Positions 51,590 to 61,039 of a DNA stretch of 64,000 bases are shown piece by piece (position 1 is the first letter of the stretch; each line of letters opens with the position of its first letter). The notes under the pieces are model-generated. The model saw only the letters and a list, made by a program, of their open reading frames with translations. It was not told where the DNA came from and searched no databases. This stretch comes from Camelus bactrianus (lineage: Eukaryota; Chordata; Mammalia; Artiodactyla; Camelidae): NCBI RefSeq assembly GCF_048773025.1, contig NC_133566.1, positions 16,153,001-16,217,000 of the forward strand. Reading direction: 5' to 3'. Made by a program: the position numbers and the translations under genes.

Positions 51590-51878
51590 ATGATACTACA
51601 GTGGCGGCTACATGTCATTAGGCATTTGTCAAAACCCATAGAATGTACAACATCAAGAGTGAACCCTAATGTAAACTATGGACTTCGGCCGATAAAAATG
51701 TGTCCACGCTGGTTCATTAACTATACCTAATATGCCACACTGATGAGGGATGTTGAGGGTTGGGGAGTATATACGTGTGGGTGGGGAGGGCTATGTGCAA
51801 ACTCTCTTTATTTTCTGCTCAGTTCTGCTGTGAACCTGAAACTGCTCTAAAAGAATAAAGTCTATTAAAAAAAAAAAA
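51590..51878 (+). repeat. L1M 3' end with A tail
   Basis: CCCATAGAATGTACAACATC, then GTGAACCCTAATGTAAACTA and TGTGAACCTGAAACTGCTCT, ending in AATAAAGTCTATT plus A13, is the L1MB-type 3' UTR. Confidence 0.8.
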
Positions 51879-53600
51879 AGTTGGGTGGCTCTGGAGCCTG
51901 TGTTCACATCTGCATGTGAAGTGTGTGTGGACCCATCTCTGCAGGGAGGGTGGGGTGGGTGCTGTATGGCGTGGACCCCCCACTCGCCCCCTGGACTAGG
52001 CTCCCCATGCTTCTTGGGCATTGCCAGCCTCCCTGGAAACTGACCTACCTCTTGGGTCCACGTGCCCACACTTAGCCCTGGGCTGCTGTGGGCACCTCTG
52101 TGCACAGACGGGTGGTGGGGGCGGTCCCTCACCTGGATACTGCTACTTCTATACCTCTTCTGTCTTTGATGCCCCCACCCAAGTCCAAAGGCTGCGACAC
52201 TCTCTAGGCCCCTTTGCACAGTGATTTCTTTCTTTGGTGTGAGCCCACCTGCCTTCTGCTTTTTGGTGATTCTTCCTAATTTCTGGCTCACTGAGGGTAC
52301 CCCATCTTCATTCTTTTCTGCCTTTTCTGGAAGCAGATGTGCAGTGTGCTGTCTTGGCCCAGTCTCCCTCACCTAACACGGAAAGCACTAGCAGGGGCTG
52401 GACCTCAGTAACTCCCTCCTCTCTCAGGTTTTTGAGAAATACTCATGAAGGAGCCACTTCCTGAGCCCCGGTGCATGCTGGGCCCTGAGCAGAGACGCTC
52501 GCCCTGATCCTGCTCTACACTTGCCTGCAGTCTGGTTTATCCACTGGTAGGGATGCTACTCAGCACCAAACAAGGGACCTTGTAAAGGCCTCAACCCAGA
52601 CTACGATGGGAAGGAGAACCCCTGAGCCTTCAACCCCAAACCACCCCCACTGGCTGCACAGTGAACCTAACCTATCCCATATGTTCACTGTTTCCCTGAG
52701 ATTCTTAGTGGAGGAAATCGACAAACAAGGAAACAGTCAGACCTCCGTTAGAAACCCACATGAGCCAAAATAGGCCTTATGCGTGTATCTTTTTTTTTTT
52801 CCCGCAAGGGCCACATTCACCAGCGTCCACGTCCCCCGCCACACGTGCTGGCGCGACAGAGGTCCCAGACGCAGGCACTTACACATATTTTTAAACAGTG
52901 GACTCAGAGTAGACTCAAATCACCAGTACGTTCCCCCAGGGAGTGCTGCATCTGGCCCTGGCCTCAGCAACCACTGATGTGTCGCATGCTCCTCATAGGC
53001 TTGGTTCTGGGTGATTCATCCAGAGCTTAGGGGGTCAGTCCTTCCCTTGTGTTCCCCTGTCCAAGCCTCCTCTTGTCATCTGAAGGCTGAGATGCGGTTT
53101 TAGGGCTCCCTTCATTAAACTTACTCAGGCAAAGGGATTTATTGGCCCTTAAACCAAACTGCAGGAAGAGAAGAAAAGAAACATGGGCTCAAACTGTGAC
53201 TCACGTTCCAGCTCTGCACGTCAGCCTCACTCTCCCCAGATGGCTTCTTCCATGTGGCTTCATACTCAGCTACTAGAAGCCACCAGGCCTGTGTGTTATG
53301 GCCTCTGTGTTCCAACTTGGGGCCACTCATGTCAAAAGACCTGGGAAAGGCTCTCCAGGCACCTGCCCTGGCCAGTGGGTTCTCCCGCTATGACTGGCTG
53401 GCTGAGTCAGGGGTTCACCTCTATACGCATGTGAAAATCTGGGGGCCCTCATCCCAATCAATGAGTAGAAAAAAATGAAGGTCTGGAACGTGAACAAGTG
53501 CTTTTCTGGATAGAATAAACAACAGAAGAAGCGTTCTGCAGACACCAGGGGCCAAGCTCAGGGTGTGCGTGCAGGAGTCAGAGATCTTTAAATGTCAGCA
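51879..53600. other. Unique sequence, no gene seen
   Basis: No family is recognised. A T10 run lies at about 52791-52800. Confidence 0.4.
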
Positions 53601-53639
53601 TGCATGTCTGGCTTGGCCCTGGACCACTTCTGTCCAGTC

Positions 53640-54580
53640 TTTGGACTTTAAATCCATCCCGTGTTTGTGCTAATGACTCCCAATTTAATCTTTCCAGTCC
53701 CAACCTCTCTCCTATCCAACCTGCCGAATGCCCCCACAATACCTGCAGGAGGGTGTTTTTGGATGCTTCAAACTTACCACGCTATACAGCTGAGCTATTG
53801 CCACCCCCCACTGCCCCCGATGCCAGGCCCGCTGGAGGGCAAACGGAGGGTTTTCCAACCACGATGAATAATCTCAGATCTCCAGACGCTCAGGACAAAA
53901 ACCTTGACCTATCCGTTATCCTGGGCTCCCCCTCTTTCTCTTACACCTTACAAGTCGTCCATCAGTAAATCTTTTTGGCTCCACCTTCAAAATGCCTCCA
54001 GGACCCGCCTGCTTCTCACACCTCTGTCACCAGCCCCTGGTACCTGATGACCAAACAGCCCAGCCACCCTCCCAGCCCTGAGGCTTATTCTCCATCAGCA
54101 GCGGGAGGAGGGGCAGCTCCCAGCACTGCACCACTCAGATCCCTGGGTTCCGCCTCACTCCCACGACCAGCGAGGCCCCCGCAGGGATGCACAGGCCCCT
54201 CTCAGTCTGCCCTCAGGCCCTCTGAACATCTTCATGCCAGCCACCTCCCTGTTCCACAGACACGCCAGCTCGCCCCCACTCCTGGGCTCTGGCTTTTGCC
54301 ATGTCTCTGCCTGGAAAGCGCTCCCTTTTGCTCATCTTTCACCCCTCAGGTCTGTATTCAAATGCCATGGTTCCTCAAAGCCCTTCCCTAGGCGCCCCTA
54401 TCTGTCTTTCCTGCCCCATGTAATTTCTGTAGCCCTACTCCTTTCTAACTATAATTTATTTATCAATCTCATTTTACATCCTATAAACTCTAGAGGGATT
54501 TTGATCTGTCTGGTTCCCCGCAGTGGTCCCAGGGCCCAGGGTAGCACCTGGTGGACAAACTCACGATTTGCTGAGTGAAA
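53640..54580 (+). repeat. L2 LINE, long 3' fragment
   Basis: About 0.9 kb follows L2 in order: AATGACTCCCAATTTAATCT, GGATGCTTCAAACTTACCAC, CATCAGTAAATCTTTTTGGC, CACGCCAGCTCGCCCCCAC, TGCCTGGAAAGCGCTCCC and TTTATTTATCAATCTC. It has the same family as 25950-26300. Confidence 0.65.
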
Positions 54581-55430
54581 CCGGATGCTCTCAGCCTGGC
54601 CTGGGGCTGGAGGGCAGGGACTCCCAGAAGTTTACACTGGATGGGCACCAGCCCAGAGACCTCAGGGATGGGGACCCTGGCCTAGTGGTTCCTCTAGGAC
54701 AGGCCACCACACTGGTTCCTTCCTTGGGGCTCCTGCCACGGGGTCCGCCCCAGCCAGGCCTGGCCCAAGTGGCCATGAAGATTTCACTGGGCGGATGCTC
54801 TGCTTGAGGGGGTCAGGCGACTCTCCCCTAGTACCCCGTGTCACCCTGCCTGGGCCCTGAGGAAGAAGGGAAGTGGAGATATTAGGTGCAGATATTAGGA
54901 GATCAGAGTGGTGCTCTGGTCACCCAGCCAGGCATGGGGGGGACACAGCGCAGTCTCCCAGCCCCCCTTAATGGAGATGGCCCCTAGAGGGCGCTGGGGA
55001 GCGCCCACAGCCAGGAAGCCCCAACACGGGAGACCTCGCGTCCAAGAGACGCTCCGCTATTGATCTGGCTCCACCCCCAACCCTCAGCGCAGGCAGGAGC
55101 AGCTTCCAGCCTGAGGCCTGTCCAGGGACCCATTCAGGATGGCCTTCCCTGTCGCCTCAAGATGCCTCAAGATGTCCTCACCCCTCCCCTCCCATTCTTC
55201 AGGGCTGCAGGGCTCCCTGGGGGCCGTGGCCGCACCTTCCTGCCTCCTCTCAGCTGCTCCAGCCTCTTGTCCTTGAGGACGCTGCAGCCAGAAAGGGAGA
55301 CCCGGGAACCCAGCCCCCGGGCCCTCCCGGAAGCGGTCACAGGCCGGGCCAGGGGGCCAGCGTCTGCAGCAGAAACGGGGTGAGGCGTCCCCGGCAGGGA
55401 GGACGCGAGGAGGAGGCCCCTGAGTAGGCA
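54581..55430. other. Unique GC-rich sequence, no gene seen
   Basis: Open frames on both strands reflect GC content only. Confidence 0.4.
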
Positions 55431-55615
55431 TTTTCAGGTTTGCGTTTGGAGACAATTAGGAGCTGAATTATTAAAGACTCGTGAGAGAAGAGAAAGCATG
55501 AGTAAGCAGGACTCACAGCAGGACACAGGATCGAAGGCGATCAATCCCATAATGGCTGTAAATATTTACTCGGCTTCATTGTGAATGTGTGCGCCAGCTG
55601 CGCTAGTTTAACACA
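55431..55615. promoter_or_regulatory. Candidate conserved noncoding element (intron of long isoform)
   Basis: This is an AT-rich unique island between GC-rich flanks. Motifs include ACAATTAGGAGC and GAATTATTAAAG (homeobox-like ATTA), the palindrome TAAATATTTA (FOX/MEF2-like, about 55559-55568) and CAGCTGCG (E-box). It has no repeat signature and no frame. Function is inference. Confidence 0.3.
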
Positions 55616-55730
55616 GGGGTCCCTGCCCCGCAGGCCCCCATCAGGCCGCCCAGAGGGGTGCAGCTTCAGCCCCACTCCCTGAGCCAGGCCTGCCCTGGGT
55701 GAGGGGCCCCCATGCCCCAGGCTCCCTGGG

Positions 55731-55895
55731 CTGAGTGCTGTATCTTATTTAATCTTTACGGCAGCCCAGAAAGGAGGGTTCTCCTATCTTTCCTCCCCGT
55801 ATTACGGATGAGAAAACAGGCTCAGACAGGTGGAGTGACTTGCCTAAGGTCACACAGCTGGTAAGTGGCAGAGCCAGGACTGGAGTCCAGGCCCC
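55731..55895 (+). repeat. MIR SINE fragment
   Basis: TACGGATGAGAAAACAGGCT, then GTGACTTGCCTAAGGTCACA followed by CAGCTGGTAAGTGG, is the MIR core and 3' part. Confidence 0.7.
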
Positions 55896-58800
55896 TCCCA
55901 CCCTTTCTAGGAACCCCTGGGTTACACTGAGACCTACCCATTCTCTGCTCTCTTCTCCTCCTCCATGGCATCATCTCTTCCTTCCACAGGCCACTAAGAT
56001 GTGCCCTGTCCCAGCCAGAAGCCCACATGCCTGAGGCATGTCTAAAGACCACAGCCGAAAGGGAGCCCGGCTTCTGTTTACTCCTCTGCAGGTGCGCTCT
56101 GCCCAGCAGCCCCTCCACCCTGACGTCCTGGCTGTAAGGGCCTGCACGGCAGGCTGTCCCAGGGGTCACTCAGCTGATCTCTAAGGACCAAGGATGTTGC
56201 TGCAAGAACAGCATCTGCTCTCCTTCCCAAAACACAGGCAGTCTTGAAGCCCACATGGATCACAGAGGATGTGTGGGTGAACATGTGTGCGCACACACAC
56301 TCAGACACGCATACACGTGCGCGCACACACAGCTGAGACAGCACACAGCAGTTCCCAGCCTCCCCTCAGACTCACCTCAGCCACCTCCCTTGTGAGTTCT
56401 GTGCTTGGAAAGAGCTCGGCTGCCCCTCCCCCCGCACACCCCACACACCTCCTCGAGGTGCTGAGACAGGGCCCTAGCCTCTCTGGGTCCCTCATACTTC
56501 CCCGAGCAGGGACACTGAGGCTGAGGTAGCTGCATGGAGGAGAGGACCAAGCACTGTCCTGGGAGTTCCCAGACCTAGACCTTGGACAGCCCACATTCTC
56601 TTCCCAGGCCTCAGTTTTCCCATTTGTACCAAGAGAACTCAGTAGGTCAGAGAGGAAGGCCACAGGAGCTGGGGGAGGGCGGAGTCTGCCACTGTATTTG
56701 GTGCATCTTCTCAGGCCCAGGGAAGATGGGGGAGGGGTGATTTTTAGATCCCCATGGTGGGGGGGAACAAGGATAAACTGCACCCAGACCCTTGCTTCTG
56801 CTCCCATCTCCCCAGAGGGCGCAGACCACCTGGAGCTCCAGATTTGCCCAGCACAAGGCATCAGGTCCCAAAATATTTCCAACTCAGGCTTGGCCCTAAC
56901 AGCCCAACCACAGCGGGTTCCCAGGTGTGCTGCAGGGAGAGGTTAGATGGGGCACTGCAGGGTGGGGGGAGGGTAGAGGGGCCGGCTTCCGGGGCTTCTC
57001 TCCCCTCCCTGCTGGCCTCAAGCCCTGTTCTGTGCCAGGCACAGGGGGTGCTTCATAGATGTGAGTTGGATGGATGGACAAATCCTTCCCTCTGTCGACC
57101 TCAGGTACCTCGGACGGCCCCTTGCTCGGGCCACAGCAGGTGCCCAGAAGCCTCACAGATTGTGACTGGACATGAAACAGTGACCCTGCTTCCAGGCGTA
57201 CTGGGTGTGTGAGTGTGTATATGTTGGAGTGTGTGCGTGTGCGTGTGCAGGTGTGCCTGTCACCTCAGAGCCATTGAACTGGGATCCCTGAATGCAGTGG
57301 GGCTCCTGGGATGCAGCGTGGCAGAGCCAATGGCCAGAGACGAGGTGGGCCTGGTTAGCATAGTCTGCTGGCAAGACCTCTGGCCTTGGCTCACTGACCC
57401 GGGTCCCTAGACCTGAAATGGATGGGTGGCCTCCTGAAGTCTTACTGCTTTACATACAAGGAAAAGCTCTAGGTCTGGGGAACAGCATCTGGCTTGAATT
57501 CCCAAAAAAGACAGTGATCTTTGCAAACACCATTTGATCAGGCACTTGGTACGTGCAGGGCATGGTGGAGACTGATAGAGTGAGTCCTGGGAGGAGCTGA
57601 CATTTGAGGGGGAGAAAGACTAAGAGGACAGGACGGGATGTGCTCATATCCTCTCCGGGAAGAGCAGGGCTGCGGGGCCAGAACCTACTCCAGGTTCAGA
57701 GGAAACCACCAGGGGATTTTGACTTATTTCAGTTTGCAAAGCTGCCGCAGGCTGCTCTTTGTGTGGAACATGCCTGCAAGGGCCACCTGTAGGGAAAGAC
57801 CTGTGGCAGGAGAGGCGGGACTGAGAAAAGGAAATGAGGAAAGAGCTATAAAGAGCAGGTACCCTCTGGAGTTTCCCACCACCCTTACAAGTGTGGCCAG
57901 AGGCTCACAGAAGTGAACTGACCTGCCCGGTTACTGGCTGATGGGGCAGAGCTGCCAGGGGACCTGACCTCCCAAAGCCCTCACACCCCAGCTCAAGGCT
58001 CCTGGTGTCTCCAGCCACCCCTGACCTGCCCCTGCCCAAGCTCCTCGCTCCCCTCTGGGGGCAGCCCCTCTGTTTCAAGGGTGGTGGATGATGGTGGCCT
58101 TGCCCTGTGAGCCCCTCACCTAGCTGGGGGGCCCTCCTCATGCAATCACGCCGCTGTCAGCCAGACCCCAGGCTGCCCATGGCTTCCAGGTTTCTCCTGA
58201 CCCTCTCACTGCTCTTTCTTTTTTCTTTTGAAAACTTAGAGGTGGTGTGAGGCTTCCCTTGGCTCTTCCCTCCTGCCGGGCTGTGCTGGGTCAACACTCT
58301 GGACGATTCCTTCCCTGGTTTCTCCTTTCTTCCTTCCCTCCCTCCTTCACTCACCTACTCTTGGCTGAGCTCTGTTCCAAGGCTTGTGTGGTCTCTGTCA
58401 CCTCCCACTCCAGTCCTAGGGTTCTGGTCACTGCTCAGGCCCAATCCTTCGCTTGTCCTTCTCTGGACAGGACAGCTCTCAGCCTGGGGGGACCCAGATC
58501 TGTTGATCCACCAACATGTCTGCACCCTGCTCTGCAGGGAAGCAGGGGACAATGTCCTCCATGGAGCCCAGCCAGGACACCTGCCCTCCCCATCTTGTCC
58601 CTGGCCTCCACCTGTCACACCTATCACTGGAGTCCTCTTTCAGCCTCCCAGCTCAGCCTCAGCCAGGCAGGGGTCTGCTACTGTGGTCCCCAGGCTTTTA
58701 TAGACCCCTCAAATTTCCCTTCAAATTTGGAAGAGTCCATAAAAGTGTCATCTTCTATTTTGCAATGCAACGGCATTAAAAACAAACATATTAAAAAAAA

Positions 58801-60230
58801 AAAAAAAACCCACTACTCTCTACCTTCAGCATTATTTCAAAAGAGGATGAAGATGTGAGCCATTGGAAGGGGAAACCTCCAGTTTACTGACAATTCAGTG
58901 CCGGTCTTTCCGCATTTCACTGCAGAGCCTGTCTGAGCCTGGTTCCTCATCCACAGGAGAAGGACAGCTTAGAAGAGCTCCTTTGTAACACCCTAGGATT
59001 CACCCTGCCCTGCTGAGGCCTCTGGAAGTGACCTGAGGAGGCACACTGCCACCCGGGTGCGCTGAGCCCTAGTGACTGGGGCAGGCACTTCACGGGCCGC
59101 AGAGGGGCGGGGAGGCCTGCTGGGGAGAGGGTTCCAGCCTGTCCCGGCTTAGCTCAGGGCATGAAGAGACAGGATGTATCCTGGAAGAGAGGTGGTAGCC
59201 CAGGAACCTCAGATCCCTGTGTCCCTAAGCCTCAAAGCTGTGAAGGCCCCAAAGTGTGAAGATGCCACAGCGGTGAAGGAGGGTTGGTGTCCGAAAATAC
59301 AGAGCTAGTGATTTAAGATTAAAATAGTCCCGCGTGGAGGACCCGTTGGCCCCTGCTGCCCCCTGGTGGGCAGATGAGGGAATGCCTGTCAGGAGCGCGC
59401 AGGCAAGGAGGGAAGCAGGCAGGCAGAGCGGGAGGCGGGGCCCATGGGTACCAGGCTCGCCAGCCTGTAAGCTCTGTCCGGGAGTCCCAGTCGCCCGGTC
59501 ACCAGGGTTCTGCCTTTTCCCTGGGCCACCCCAAGTGCAACACAAACATTTCCTCCCACCCTGGAGAGTCTGGAAGCTACTCCTGTTTTCCTTCCCCGCC
59601 ATTCCAAATAACCCCCAGTCCCCCTCCACCCCAGAGGGCAGGGAATTGGACCCCACAGCAACAGGGGACCCCCCCCCCCAAACACACACACCATGCTGGG
59701 GTAGGGGTCTGGCACAGGACCAAGGGGCCCCTGTGTCTGGGCAGGTGACTCCCAAACACCTTTCTGGGGGTCTCCCTGCCCCAACTTTCCAGTCAGTGCC
59801 CAATGAGCCCTTCCCACTCACCCTACCTCTGTGTCCCCATCCACCTCCTCCTACCCATTCTGGTATGGCCATTTGGAGGCAGGCAGTGGGGGAGGCCAGG
59901 TAGGCCAGAGCAGAGGCAAGAACCACAGCTGCCCATTATACCTGGAGAAACCCAATCCCCCTGCTAATGCTGAGGAAGAGCACCAGGATGCTCAAGGTTG
60001 GCTTTAAATGAGATTTACTGCATTAGCAAGGCCCTAGGGAGAAGTTTGGGAGGTCCTCTGAGTTCTGGAAGAGCACAGGACCCAGAAAGAGCATCCAAGG
60101 AGAAGCCAGGAAGAGGCAGGAGTGGGCAATGGCCCTAAAGGCAGGAGCCACAGACACACCCTCAAGCTCACAGGCCCCTGTGCCTGGGCAAGGGGTACGG
60201 GGGGAAAATACAGAATTTAGAGCTGGTCCT
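55896..60230. other. Mostly unique; simple repeats
   Basis: It contains a mixed CA/CG simple tract at 56286-56332, a GT-rich tract at 57205-57255, an A17 run at 58792-58808 and a C13 run with CA repeat at 59669-59692. No coding exon is supported. This stretch should be intron of the long KCNIP3 isoform. Confidence 0.45.
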
Positions 60231-60239
60231 TGACCTTGA

Positions 60240-60490
60240 AAATTGCCCTCTCTAGTTCTAACTTTGCAGATAAGGAAACTGAGGCCCAGGAAGGTGGAAA
60301 CCCCAGCTCAGAGTCACACAGTAAGTTCCCATTATCACCAGCCATGCCACTAAAACCACACGGGGTAGCATTACCCTAGCCCTTTCTGGTAGAATCCTCA
60401 AAACCACCCTCCGTTGTACCTGTTCAATGAATGAGGAAATCGAGGCTCAGAGAGACCAAGTAACTTGCCCAAAGTCACACACCAACAAAA
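60240..60490 (+). repeat. MIR SINE pair
   Basis: Two MIR-like units lie in tandem: CAGATAAGGAAACTGAGGCC followed by CAGAGTCACACAGTAAG, then GAGGAAATCGAGGCTCAGAG followed by AACTTGCCCAAAGTCACAC. A third small piece (TTTTACAGATGAGGGAGGAA) lies near 60620. Confidence 0.6.
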
Positions 60491-60795
60491 AGGAAGCCAA
60501 CACAGGAGACCACCATGGTAGCAAGGTGGAGAAGGTAAAAGGCCGTGCCACAGGTGCAGAGGTTTTCGTGTACAGATGACAACAACCTTCTTAATGACCT
60601 CATTATTCTTGTGACCCTTTTACAGATGAGGGAGGAAACAGGCTCGGAGAGGTTAGGAGCAATTTGCTTCATGCCGAGCTCTGTTACGTATTTAAGTAAA
60701 GGAGGCCACTGGACTGAGGTTCCTCTCTAACGCCTTGGTAGCCTCCGGAAGAGCCTCAACCTCAGCCAGAGTCAGTGTCCTCAGACCCGAGAAGA

Positions 60796-61039
60796 TAAAA
60801 GTTGAGAACAAGCAATCACAAACAGCATACTAGGCTTCCCCAAATAAGACAACCAGTTGAGCTACCACCAATCAAATAATGTCCTTGTCTCACTTCTGCA
60901 TCTCCTTTATAAAACCCCTCCCCTAGCTCCTGTTGGTGGAGGGCTCCTGACCATCTTCGGTCTGGCACTACCTGATTCAAATCAGCATATGCTCGAATAA
61001 ACTCTTGAAAATGATAGTTTGCCTTTGTTTACCTTTTAA
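60796..61039 (+). mobile_element. 5' LTR of a class I-like ERV
   Basis: TATA-like TTTATAAAACCCC at about 60907, AATAAA at about 60995 and a U5 ending near CTTTTAACA give the usual LTR order. The start is set near TTGAGAACAAGC and is approximate. The element continues to the right. Confidence 0.6.
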
